DNA of 64,000 bases from Aerosticca soli (GTDB lineage Bacteria > Pseudomonadota > Gammaproteobacteria > Xanthomonadales > Rhodanobacteraceae). Both the position numbers and the translations under genes were made by a program. Where the stretch lies: NCBI RefSeq assembly GCF_003967035.1, contig NZ_AP018560.1, positions 2,713,501 through 2,777,500 on the forward strand. The letters run 5' to 3'. Below are positions 1 to 9,200 of the stretch, piece after piece (the stretch's first letter is position 1; the number at the start of each line of letters is the position of its first letter). Below the pieces are notes generated by a model. The model made no database searches. It saw only the letters and a list, made by a program, of their open reading frames with translations, and had not been told where the DNA came from.

Positions 1-1046
1 ATCACCAGCGCCACCATGACCACGCTCATCAGCAACGCCACCTCCACCTCGTGCAGCGCCGACACCGTGGTCGGCGTAAGGTCGAAGATCGGCGTGATGG
101 CCACGTCCGCCGGCAACAGACGCTGCAACGCCGGCAGGCGTTCGCGGATGGCGGCCACCGTCGCCACCGCATTGGCGTCGTTGCGCTTGCTGACCTGCAG
201 CAGCACCGCCCGGCGGCCGTTGAACCAGGCGGCCGCATAGCGATCCTCCTGACCCTCGTCGATGGTGGCCACGTCCGCCAGCCGCACCGGCGTACCCGCG
301 CGGCTGGCGATGACAAGATCGGCGAAATCCCGCGCATCGTGCAGCGCATCGTTGGCCAGCAGCGTCACCTGGGTGATGCCGTTGCTCAGCGTCCCCTGCG
401 GGGCGGTGACGTTGGCCGCACGCAGCGCGTTGGCGACGTCGTTGGCGGTGATGCCGGCATGCGCCAGCGCGCCGGTATTGAGCGCGATGCGGATCGCGCG
501 CGGCGTGCCGCCACCGATCTGCACCTGCGCCACGCCGGGAATCTGCGCCACCGCCGGCTTGAGCAGCGTGTCGGTGAGGTCATAGAGCCGCTCCGGCGGC
601 AGGCTGGTCGAACTCAAGGCCACCAGCAGGACCGGGATCTGCGAACTGTCCGCCTTGAAATAGCTGGGCGGGCTGGGCATGCCCGAGGGCAGGTCGGCCG
701 CCGCGGCGTTGATCGCCGCCTGCACGTCGCGCGCGGCCTGGTCGGGGCTGCGGCCCAGGTCGAACTGCAGGCCGATCTGCGCGCCGCCCTCGGTGGCGGT
801 GGAGGAAAGGTGGGCCACGCCGGGAATGCGACCCAGGTGCCGCTCCAGCGGCCCGACCACCGTGCTCGCCATGGTCTGCGCACTGGCTCCCGGCAACTGC
901 GCGAACACGCCGATGAAGGGGAACTCGATCGATGGAAAGGCCGCCACCCCCAGCAGCAGATAGGCCCACACCCCCGCGATGCCCAGGCCGATGGCCAGCA
1001 GCGAGGTGCCGATCGGACGGCGGATCATCGGCGCGAACAGGTTCAT
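1..1046 (-). CDS. RND multidrug efflux permease, MdtB/MdtC-like (N-terminal part)
   Basis: The reverse strand encodes about 348 residues from ATG at 1046 and runs off the left edge, so only roughly the first third of a family of about 1000-1050 residues is present. The start MNLFAPMIRRPIGTSLLAI, a first membrane helix at about residues 12-33, the AFPSIEFPFI stretch and the porter-domain phrases PGVAHLSSTATEGG and QIPGVAQVQIGGG are typical of inner-membrane RND proton/drug antiporters of the HAE1 family, closest in style to MdtB/MdtC. Such proteins work with a periplasmic adaptor and an outer-membrane channel. No adaptor gene lies directly upstream; partners may lie beyond the left edge. An AAGG at 1051-1054 is a weak ribosome site. 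Family is sure; substrate and exact subfamily are not. Confidence 0.9.
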   Translation of the reverse strand, partial: MNLFAPMIRRPIGTSLLAIGLGIAGVWAYLLLGVAAFPSIEFPFIGVFAQLPGASAQTMASTVVGPLERHLGRIPGVAHLSSTATEGGAQIGLQFDLGRSPDQAARDVQAAINAAAADLPSGMPSPPSYFKADSSQIPVLLVALSSTSLPPERLYDLTDTLLKPAVAQIPGVAQVQIGGGTPRAIRIALNTGALAHAGITANDVANALRAANVTAPQGTLSNGITQVTLLANDALHDARDFADLVIASRAGTPVRLADVATIDEGQEDRYAAAWFNGRRAVLLQVSKRNDANAVATVAAIRERLPALQRLLPADVAITPIFDLTPTTVSALHEVEVALLMSVVMVALV

Positions 1047-1168
1047 GACGCCTTATGCCGCATCGGCCGCCGGCCGGCATGTGCCGCAAGTCCGGTGGCG
1101 GCCCGACGACCGCGGGTCGTCGATGCGGGTCCCCGAGGCGCGGGCGTCAGGCAAGTGCTAAAAAAACG

Positions 1169-1197
1169 TTGACAGCCTCCAGAGGGGGGCCTACCGT
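1169..1197 (+). promoter_or_regulatory. Putative sigma70 promoter of the TonB-dependent receptor
   Basis: A perfect -35 TTGACA (1169-1174) is followed after 17 bases by TACCGT (1192-1197, 3 of 6 matches to TATAAT). It would start transcription about 120 bases before the receptor ATG at 1326. The weak -10 is overlapped by a 12-base perfect palindrome. Confidence 0.5.
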
Positions 1198-1206
1198 TAC
1201 GTAACG
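1195..1206. promoter_or_regulatory. 12-bp perfect palindrome over the receptor promoter (possible operator)
   Basis: CGTTACGTAACG is perfectly self-complementary and overlaps the -10 hexamer at 1192-1197, which is where a dimeric regulator would act. The binding protein is unknown. Confidence 0.4.
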
Positions 1207-1237
1207 TACGTGCCAAAAGGGTGTGTTAGGCACGTGC
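1206..1237 (+). other. Inverted repeat in the receptor 5' leader
   Basis: ACGTGCC (1208-1214) is complementary to GGCACGT (1229-1235) with a 14-base loop; a further G-U and G-C pair extend the stem. It would lie at the very 5' end of the mRNA if the promoter at 1169-1197 is used. No T-run follows, so it is not an intrinsic terminator. Confidence 0.35.
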
Positions 1238-1325
1238 AAAGGCCGGGCCGCAGGAACAGCGCGAGCTCACGGCGCATCCGCGAGGCACGTTCAGCGTGCC
1301 ATGTTCAATTTTGGGGAGATTTTCC

Positions 1326-4300
1326 ATGGGTAAAAACACCAAGACCATGCCGCTGCGTCGAACCGCGCTCGCGATCGCCGTGGGTCTCGGCTTCGGCGCC
1401 ACGGCGTACGCACAGTCCACCACGGGATCCATAGCCGGCCAGGCACCCGCGGCGCCCGGTGAAACCGTCGTAATCACAAGCGCCACCGGTCTTTCTCGCG
1501 AGGTGCAAGTCGATAATACCGGACGCTACAGGGTCGATAATCTTCCGGTCGGCACCTATACCGTCTCGCTTAAGCGTGATGGGGCAGTCATCAGCACGCA
1601 GGAAGGGGTGCGCGTTTCTTCGGGCGGCTCAACGGGTATCAATTTTACCGCGGCCTCACCCACCCAAAGCACACAACTAGGTGCGGTAACGGTGTCGGCA
1701 AATGCCATGCCGCCGATTGACGTTTCCAGCGTCAATTCAAGCACGATCATCACGGCCGCCGATCTGGCCAGATTGCCGCTCGACCGCAGCGCCGAAGCCA
1801 TTGCCCTGCTTGCACCTGGCGCCGTACAAGGCAGCGGTTACTTTGCCAATGCCGTAGCCTTCGGCGGTTCCAGCGTTTCTGAGAATGCTTACTACGTCAA
1901 CGGTTACAATACTGGCGAGCCCTACCGGAATATTGGCGGCTTCCAGCTTCCCTACGGCGCCATTGAGCAGCAGGAAACCTTGACGGGTGGATATGATGCC
2001 AAGTACGGCCGCTCCGACGGCGGCGTCATCAATCAGGTCGGCAAACGCGGTACGAATGATTGGCACTTTGGTGCTCAGGTTTTATGGCAACCCAAATTCC
2101 TGCAGGCTAACCCGCGCAATATTCATTACGTCAATCCCGCACTGCCCGCACCGACGGATGAACTGACTTATCAAGTCGCAGATCCCACATTGGGCACCAG
2201 ACTGCATCGTTATCGCGAGGATGACAAGAAGTGGGAGACTGTATACTCGGCCTATTTGGGGGGACCACTGATCAAAGACAAATTGTTCATGTTCCTGGCC
2301 GTTGATACCACCAAGGACAATTACACTACCACGGGCTTTGATACAGCAAAAAACATCACCCATTCGGAAGACACGGATACCAAGTTCTACGGCAAGATCG
2401 ACTGGAACATTACAGACAGCAATATATTCGAGTTCACCTACCTCAAAAACAACCAGACCACCAATAAGGGCTCCATTTACAGTTTCGATTATAACACCCT
2501 CAAGTCCGGCGCATATCTCTTTCCTTCGGACGAACAAAAAGACAATGCCGAATTCTTTATTGGCCACTACACCAGCTATATTACTGACGACCTTACGTTG
2601 AGTATCCTATACGGAAAGGCCAAGTTCCAAAATCCAACTTACTACGGCAATCACAGCACATTGCCTTATATTCGCTATCCCGAGTTGCAAGATCCTAGCA
2701 AATTGCCCCCAGGTGCCGATCCCGTCACAGGAGTCAATAATGCGCAAACTAATCGTCAGTGGTATTCCGATGATGCGCGCAACGGTACTCATGGCTTACG
2801 TGTCGACCTTGATTACAAACTCGGTGATCATGATCTTGCAGTGGGCATAGATAATATGTACTACAAAGCCCACAACCAAGGACCCACTCAGTACAATCCA
2901 TGGGATCCAAGCATAGATTATTTCTGGCAATATCGTGCCAATGGCACCGTGCGCAAATACAGCATCGGCTGGGAAACCAGCATGACCATGCGCCAAAAAG
3001 CCTACTATGCACAAGACACATGGCAAATAACACCCAGTTTTCTGCTAAAAGTGGGCGTTCGCAACGATCATTTCACCAACTATAACGATCGTGGCATTGC
3101 CTTCGTTGATGAGAAAAACCAGTGGGAACCCCGCATTGGAGCCAGCTGGGATGTCTTCGGCGATTCGACGTTGAAAGTCTACGGCAATGCCGGCAGGTAT
3201 TATCTGGCGTTGCCTGACAATGCGGCTGAACGCGCAGCCAACATATCGACATACACCTACACGACTTATTCCTATACCAGCATCGATACCAATGGTATAC
3301 CTCAGGGACTGACTCCCCTCACAGGGGTACTTTCGCCTGATGGAGAATTCGGTCTACCGAAGGATCCGAAGCAGGTAACTGCTCGCAATCTGAAGCCGGA
3401 ATATCTTGACGAATACATCCTCGGCTTCGACAAACAACTAGGAGAAGACTGGGTTTACGGTGCCAAAGGCACGTGGCGTGACCTCAAACAAGCTATCGAT
3501 GACGAGTGCTCGGCTTATTTGATAGCCGAGAAAATGACCAAAATGGGTTTGAATCCTGACAATTATTCGGACTCCATTTATGGACCCGCTTATTGTCGAC
3601 TGATCAACCCGGGCAAAACCAATAACATGCTCGTTGTTTCCAACGACGGCAAGAGCAGCGTCCTCGTACCCATGCATGCCTCCGATTGGGGATATACCCA
3701 GGGAGTCAAGCGGAAAATCGGCTCACTGAATCTGTATCTGGAACATCCATTCGACGGCAAATGGCAAGCCCGTTTTGATTACACGTTCACTCGCGGCTTC
3801 GGTAATACTGAAGGGCAAGTCCGTTCCGACTTCGGTCAGCAAGACGTATCGAAGACCGAGGATTGGGATAGCTGGCAGTTGATGCAAGGTCAAAATGGTG
3901 AGCTCTTTAACGTTCGTAAGCATCAATTCCGCTTCCGCGGCGCATACCAAGTGACTCCGGAATGGCTGATTTCTGGCATGCTACTGGCACAGTCCGGCGT
4001 ACCCGAAGAATGTCTTGGTTATTACGGTCCGCATGGCACGGATGACCCCAGTGGCTACGGCGGCAATTACCACTGGTGCGGCGGTAAAATCGTTCACCCC
4101 GGTTACAAACACACACCGTGGACGAAACCTCTCAACCTGAGCGTACGTTATGCGCCGGCCTTTGCAGATCATAAGCTGGCTTTCAATGTTGACGTCTTCA
4201 ACGTCTTTAATGAGCAAAAAGCCACGCAAACAGATCCACAAATGGAGCTGACTGATCCGGGTTACGTCAGTAATACATTCCATGCGCCAGTTTATTTTGA

Positions 4301-4343
4301 AGATGCACGCTATGTACGTCTCTCAGTTTCGTACGACTATTGA
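1326..4343 (+). CDS. TonB-dependent receptor, Oar-like, with N-terminal carboxypeptidase-regulatory-like domain
   Basis: This outer-membrane active transporter or receptor has 1005 residues. The ATG at 1326 is chosen because GGGGAG (1313-1318) sits 7 bases upstream; a 10-codon-longer start at 1296 has no such site. Residues 1-29 are a signal peptide ending in AYA. Residues about 31-105 form a carboxypeptidase-regulatory-like beta-sandwich (GRYRVDNLPVGTYTV), followed by a TonB-box-like LGAVTV, a plug with SEAIALLAPGAV and GGYDAKYGRSDGG, and a long beta-barrel ending in the aromatic strand VRLSVSYDY. This layout fits the Oar-type receptors that are expanded in Xanthomonadales. The ligand is not readable. 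Base composition is clearly less GC-rich than in the flanking genes. A terminator follows directly, and a TPR-sulfotransferase lies downstream. Confidence 0.9.
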   Translation: MGKNTKTMPLRRTALAIAVGLGFGATAYAQSTTGSIAGQAPAAPGETVVITSATGLSREVQVDNTGRYRVDNLPVGTYTVSLKRDGAVISTQEGVRVSSGGSTGINFTAASPTQSTQLGAVTVSANAMPPIDVSSVNSSTIITAADLARLPLDRSAEAIALLAPGAVQGSGYFANAVAFGGSSVSENAYYVNGYNTGEPYRNIGGFQLPYGAIEQQETLTGGYDAKYGRSDGGVINQVGKRGTNDWHFGAQVLWQPKFLQANPRNIHYVNPALPAPTDELTYQVADPTLGTRLHRYREDDKKWETVYSAYLGGPLIKDKLFMFLAVDTTKDNYTTTGFDTAKNITHSEDTDTKFYGKIDWNITDSNIFEFTYLKNNQTTNKGSIYSFDYNTLKSGAYLFPSDEQKDNAEFFIGHYTSYITDDLTLSILYGKAKFQNPTYYGNHSTLPYIRYPELQDPSKLPPGADPVTGVNNAQTNRQWYSDDARNGTHGLRVDLDYKLGDHDLAVGIDNMYYKAHNQGPTQYNPWDPSIDYFWQYRANGTVRKYSIGWETSMTMRQKAYYAQDTWQITPSFLLKVGVRNDHFTNYNDRGIAFVDEKNQWEPRIGASWDVFGDSTLKVYGNAGRYYLALPDNAAERAANISTYTYTTYSYTSIDTNGIPQGLTPLTGVLSPDGEFGLPKDPKQVTARNLKPEYLDEYILGFDKQLGEDWVYGAKGTWRDLKQAIDDECSAYLIAEKMTKMGLNPDNYSDSIYGPAYCRLINPGKTNNMLVVSNDGKSSVLVPMHASDWGYTQGVKRKIGSLNLYLEHPFDGKWQARFDYTFTRGFGNTEGQVRSDFGQQDVSKTEDWDSWQLMQGQNGELFNVRKHQFRFRGAYQVTPEWLISGMLLAQSGVPEECLGYYGPHGTDDPSGYGGNYHWCGGKIVHPGYKHTPWTKPLNLSVRYAPAFADHKLAFNVDVFNVFNEQKATQTDPQMELTDPGYVSNTFHAPVYFEDARYVRLSVSYDY

Positions 4344-4366
4344 CGTCGTGGCTTCTTGAGCGAAAC

Positions 4367-4395
4367 AAAAGGAGGCCTTAGGGCCTCCTTTTTTA
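4367..4395 (+). terminator. Rho-independent terminator after the TonB-dependent receptor
   Basis: AAAAGGAGGCC (4367-4377), loop TTAG, GGCCTCCTTTT (4382-4392) and a continuing T-run form a perfect 11-bp stem with U-tail. It separates the receptor from the sulfotransferase gene starting 40 bases later. Confidence 0.9.
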
Positions 4396-4435
4396 TTCGA
4401 TACAACCCGCACAAAGCCTACATGCGATCCCGACT

Positions 4436-5989
4436 ATGACGATATTGGATAAGGCCAGAATTGCCATCGAGAGAAAAGAATGGGACAGCGCATTGCGATT
4501 ATTAACCGAATGCTTACAAAAAGATCCTTTTGATGCAGAATCCAATATTCTCATAGCCGATGTTTTGTTCAGCGCAGGGCATTTTAAGGCATCAAGCGCT
4601 CCATTGCTTACAGCGACTCAGCGACTCCCAAAAAATGCTCCGCTGGTCATGGCATTGATTCAGCACTTGATCGCACGAGGTGAAATAAAACACGCTCGAT
4701 ATTGCCTGGATTTTATTGCTGGCGCCTCGATCCCGCCCCCTGGACTGATGCTGGCACTGGCTCACATATATTTCATGCTTGGTGAAATCAATAAAGCCCT
4801 TTCCCTTACGAAAAAGATCATAGCTACCGGCGCGATGTCGCCAAAGTTATTTCACCTTCACGCCATGCTTTTGCAATTTACAGGCGACATTGAAGGAGCT
4901 GAATCGATTATAATCCGCTGTTTCGATGCCTGGCCAGTGCATGGCGACGCCATTACGCTTTTGGTTAATCTTAAAAAGCAAACCCTCGAAAAAAACCACC
5001 TCGATCTTATAAATATCGGCCTAGACACACTCGAGAAGAACGCCTCTGCAAGAACAAGTTTCGATATGGCGCAGTACAAACATGCATTGTTCAAAAGCTA
5101 CGATGACCTAGGCTCCTACGATCGCGCCTGGCAGGCACTTTCGGAATGCAATCAGATTATGCACGGACTGAATCCTTACAATAAGGTTGCTGAGGAGGAC
5201 ATGACCGACGCCTTGATCAATATGCCTCGCATCGAACAAAAAAATATTGCAAGGCACTCAGGCCCAATGCCTATTTTCATCGTTGGCATGCCAAGGTCCG
5301 GCACCACATTACTGGACCGCATTCTTTCCAGTCATTCGCAGGTTCAGTCCGCAGGGGAACTCATCGAGTTTTGGCGCCAATTGCATTGGGTGGCTGACGT
5401 AATACCCGCCGCGAACAAAAGCATGCTGGAAGTAATAAGGCGTGCCGCGCATATTGACTACCCAGAACTAGCATGGCGTTACCTGCACAATACACAGTGG
5501 CTTGCCCAAGGCAAGGATTTTTACATCGATAAACTGCCTGCAAATTTGCAGCTACTTCCATTCATTCGCGCCACATTTCCCGATGCCCCCATAATACATA
5601 TTATTCGCGACCCCATAGATACATGTTTTTCGAATTATAAGGCTTTCTTTGGAAACGCATCATCTTACAGCTATGACCTCAAGGCCCTTGCACATTATTA
5701 TGGGCAATATAAAAAAATTTCCTCGGCGTGGCGCCGACGCATGGATCAAGAAATTCTGGAAATCAATTATAGCGATCTTGTCACCGCCCCCAACAAAACC
5801 ATCTCTTCAATACTCGCATATTGCCGACTGCCGTTTGAGGATAACTGTCTGCATCCTGAACTCAACCAATCACCGGTTGCCACTCCAAGCAGCGTACAGG
5901 TTCGGGAGTCCATCCATAACCGAAACTCCAATAGTTGGATGAATTACGCCTCACATCTAGACGATTTTATAAATGAAATTCTTGATTGA
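4436..5989 (+). CDS. TPR-repeat sulfotransferase family protein
   Basis: The 517-residue protein has an N-terminal half of about 260 residues of tetratricopeptide-like helical pairs and a C-terminal PAPS-dependent sulfotransferase domain. The 5'-phosphosulfate loop is visible at about residues 279-297 (PIFIVGMPRSGTTLLDRIL), followed by SAGEL, and the 3'-phosphate-binding segment at about 388-402 (HIIRDPIDTCFSNY). The domain resembles tyrosylprotein sulfotransferases, which move sulfate from PAPS to protein tyrosines; whether this one modifies protein or glycan cannot be read. No signal peptide is seen. There is no clear ribosome site before ATG 4436. The DNA is AT-rich for this genome, with several ATA codons (for example near 5590-5605), suggesting acquisition by transfer. 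It lies just after the TonB-dependent receptor, a pairing I recall from other Xanthomonadales. Confidence 0.85.
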   Translation: MTILDKARIAIERKEWDSALRLLTECLQKDPFDAESNILIADVLFSAGHFKASSAPLLTATQRLPKNAPLVMALIQHLIARGEIKHARYCLDFIAGASIPPPGLMLALAHIYFMLGEINKALSLTKKIIATGAMSPKLFHLHAMLLQFTGDIEGAESIIIRCFDAWPVHGDAITLLVNLKKQTLEKNHLDLINIGLDTLEKNASARTSFDMAQYKHALFKSYDDLGSYDRAWQALSECNQIMHGLNPYNKVAEEDMTDALINMPRIEQKNIARHSGPMPIFIVGMPRSGTTLLDRILSSHSQVQSAGELIEFWRQLHWVADVIPAANKSMLEVIRRAAHIDYPELAWRYLHNTQWLAQGKDFYIDKLPANLQLLPFIRATFPDAPIIHIIRDPIDTCFSNYKAFFGNASSYSYDLKALAHYYGQYKKISSAWRRRMDQEILEINYSDLVTAPNKTISSILAYCRLPFEDNCLHPELNQSPVATPSSVQVRESIHNRNSNSWMNYASHLDDFINEILD

Positions 5990-5995
5990 TGGAGC

Positions 5996-6745
5996 TCACT
6001 CCGCATGCAACTCCGCGACGAAGTCGTAAACGTCGCCCCGGTACCATGAGCTGGTGAATTCGACGATGCGGCCATCGTCCAGGAAGCTGCGGCGTTCGAT
6101 GGCCAGGCCCGCGCTGCCGGGCGAGACGTGCAGCAGATGGGCGTGCTGGGCGGTGAGCAGGACGGCCCGCAGCCGCTGCAGGGCGCGACGGGGTCGACAG
6201 CCACGCGCCTCCAACGCCTCGTAGAGCGAATCGCGCACCAGCGACGGGTCGGGCAGCGCGCTGGCCGGCACCACGCTGCGCTCGATCGCCAGCGGCTCGT
6301 CGCCGGCGTAGCGCACGCGATGCAGCCGGACCACGGCGGTGCCGGGCGACAGGTTCATCGCCATCGCCTCTTCCGGCGTGACCTCGCCGATGCCCCGCTC
6401 GAAGAATTCCGATCGCGGATTGAGCCCGCGGGCGCGCAGATCCTCGGTGAAGCTGGTCAGCCGCGAGATCGGCTTGACGATGCGTTCGGCGACGAAGGTG
6501 CCGGCGCCGTGGCGCTGGGTGAGCAAGCCCTCCTCGACCAGGCCGGCAAGGGCCTTGCGCACGGTCACCCGCGAGATGCCCAGGCTCTGCGCCAGCTCGC
6601 GCTCGCTCGGCAGGGCATGGCCGGGCTCGATCTCGCGCCGATCGATCACGTTGCGGATCGCCTGCCGCAGCCTCAAGTACACCAGAGGCTGCGAAGGTGA
6701 CTCGTCACAGAGCCGGCGATATTCCTGATTCAGGATGGATTCCAT
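5996..6745 (-). CDS. GntR-family transcriptional regulator with UTRA domain
   Basis: This is a DNA-binding regulator of 249 residues. The N-terminal winged helix (LRQAIRNVIDRREIEPG, LPSERELAQSLGISRVTVRK, GAGTFV) spans about residues 18-80 and a UTRA ligand-binding domain covers about 100-240. GntR/UTRA proteins usually sense a phosphorylated sugar or similar metabolite. It is divergent from zwf-pgl-edd-eda, so control of that operon is the natural inference. I take ATG 6745 as start. The open frame continues to ATG 6796, but those 17 extra residues lack family character and would place a possible operator (CCATACCAGT, 6754-6763) inside the gene. The stop lies 6 bases from the stop of the convergent sulfotransferase gene. 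Confidence 0.88.
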   Translation of the reverse strand: MESILNQEYRRLCDESPSQPLVYLRLRQAIRNVIDRREIEPGHALPSERELAQSLGISRVTVRKALAGLVEEGLLTQRHGAGTFVAERIVKPISRLTSFTEDLRARGLNPRSEFFERGIGEVTPEEAMAMNLSPGTAVVRLHRVRYAGDEPLAIERSVVPASALPDPSLVRDSLYEALEARGCRPRRALQRLRAVLLTAQHAHLLHVSPGSAGLAIERRSFLDDGRIVEFTSSWYRGDVYDFVAELHAE

Positions 6746-6753
6746 GCCAAAAA

Positions 6754-6763
6754 CCATACCAGT
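6754..6763. promoter_or_regulatory. Possible GntR operator half near the regulator start
   Basis: CCATACCAGT (reverse strand ACTGGTATGG) lies 8 bases upstream of the chosen regulator start. It shares the TGGTAT core with two copies before zwf (6874 and 6885), suggesting auto-regulation and operon control by one protein. Confidence 0.35.
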
Positions 6764-6873
6764 CGCATTCCAGTTGCACAACCCGCCGTCCGCCAAGGCA
6801 ATTTCGGAAGACCAATATGGCTACAGTTGGTGCTGTGGAGGCAAGCCTCACAGATTGCCATGGGCTGGTCTTA

Positions 6874-6893
6874 TGGTATTGCAGTGGTATGAT
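6874..6893 (+). promoter_or_regulatory. zwf promoter -10 with two helically phased TGGTAT repeats
   Basis: TGGTAT occurs at 6874-6879 and 6885-6890, exactly 11 bases apart, about one helical turn. The second overlaps a good -10 hexamer TATGAT (6888-6893, 5 of 6). No good -35 is seen at normal spacing, consistent with a regulated promoter. The zwf ATG is at 6935. Confidence 0.45.
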
Positions 6894-6934
6894 GCCAAGC
6901 CCTATCCGCGTCCAGGCCCTGCGCAGGTGAATGC

Positions 6935-8386
<1,452 letters not shown>

Positions 8387-8425
8387 CGCCGCAACACCCC
8401 CTTCAGCCCGATGAGGTGATGAGCC

Positions 8426-9133
8426 ATGTCCGCCGATCACATCCGCCGGCACACCTATGCCGACCCCGAAAGCCTGGCCCGCGCACTGGCCGAGCGTGTC
8501 GAGGCCACCCTGCGCGAAGGCGTGTCCGCACGCGGGCAGGCCGTGCTGGCGGTGTCCGGTGGCAGCACGCCGGTGCGTTTTTTCGAGGAGCTCTCACACA
8601 GGGCGCTGGACTGGGCCAGGGTCACGGTGACCCTGGTCGACGAGCGTTGGGTGGACGAAGCCAGCGAGCGATCCAATGCCCGGCTGGTGAAACGGCATCT
8701 GCTGAAAGGGCCGGCGGCGGCGGCCACTTTCGTGCCGCTCTACACCGGCGCCGAGACGCCCGAGGCCGGCTGTGCCGAGGCGCGCCGACGCATCGCGGCG
8801 CTGCCGCGCCCGTTCGACGTGGTGGTACTCGGCATGGGCGAGGACGGCCACACCGCCTCGTTCTTTCCCGGCGGCGACCGCCTGGCCGAGGCGCTGGATC
8901 CGGACAACCCGGCCCTGGTCGTGCCCATGCGCGCCCAGGGCGCCGGCGAGCCGCGCATCACCCTGACGTTGCCGCTTTTGCTCGACACCCGGCTGCTGGT
9001 GCTGCACATCGAGGGCGAAACCAAGCGCGCGGTGCTGGAGGCCGCCCTTGCCGAACCCGATCCGTCGCGCCGGCCGGTGAGCGCGGTGCTGCAACAGCCG
9101 CGCACGCCAGTGGAGATCTACTGGGCGCCCTAG
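8426..9133 (+). CDS. pgl: 6-phosphogluconolactonase (DevB type)
   Basis: The enzyme hydrolyses 6-phosphogluconolactone to 6-phosphogluconate, the step between zwf and edd. The 235-residue length and the motifs VSGGSTPVRFFEEL, TLVDERWV and GMGEDGHTASFFPGG are characteristic of the glucosamine-6-phosphate isomerase/6-phosphogluconolactonase superfamily, DevB branch. A GAGGTGA-like ribosome site lies shortly before the ATG. It follows zwf by 39 bases and precedes edd by 67 bases, so it is probably co-transcribed. Confidence 0.95.
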   Translation: MSADHIRRHTYADPESLARALAERVEATLREGVSARGQAVLAVSGGSTPVRFFEELSHRALDWARVTVTLVDERWVDEASERSNARLVKRHLLKGPAAAATFVPLYTGAETPEAGCAEARRRIAALPRPFDVVVLGMGEDGHTASFFPGGDRLAEALDPDNPALVVPMRAQGAGEPRITLTLPLLLDTRLLVLHIEGETKRAVLEAALAEPDPSRRPVSAVLQQPRTPVEIYWAP

Positions 9134-9155
9134 CCATGGCCCGGGCGCCTGACGC

Positions 9156-9185
9156 TTTTCAATCTGCTTTTTTTCAATCTGCTTT
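9156..9185 (+). repeat. Tandem 15-bp repeat in the leader of edd
   Basis: TTTTCAATCTGCTTT occurs twice head to tail (9156-9170 and 9171-9185) inside the 67-base pgl-edd spacer, followed by more T-rich sequence. It is strikingly pyrimidine-rich compared with the surrounding DNA and ends 15 bases before the edd ATG. Confidence 0.8.
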
Positions 9186-9200
9186 TTTCTGGACGTTTTC

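Noticed and set aside
4396-4435. Possible operon fusion of receptor and sulfotransferase genes
   Set aside because: A perfect intrinsic terminator lies between them, so a single full-strength transcript is unlikely, though read-through is possible.
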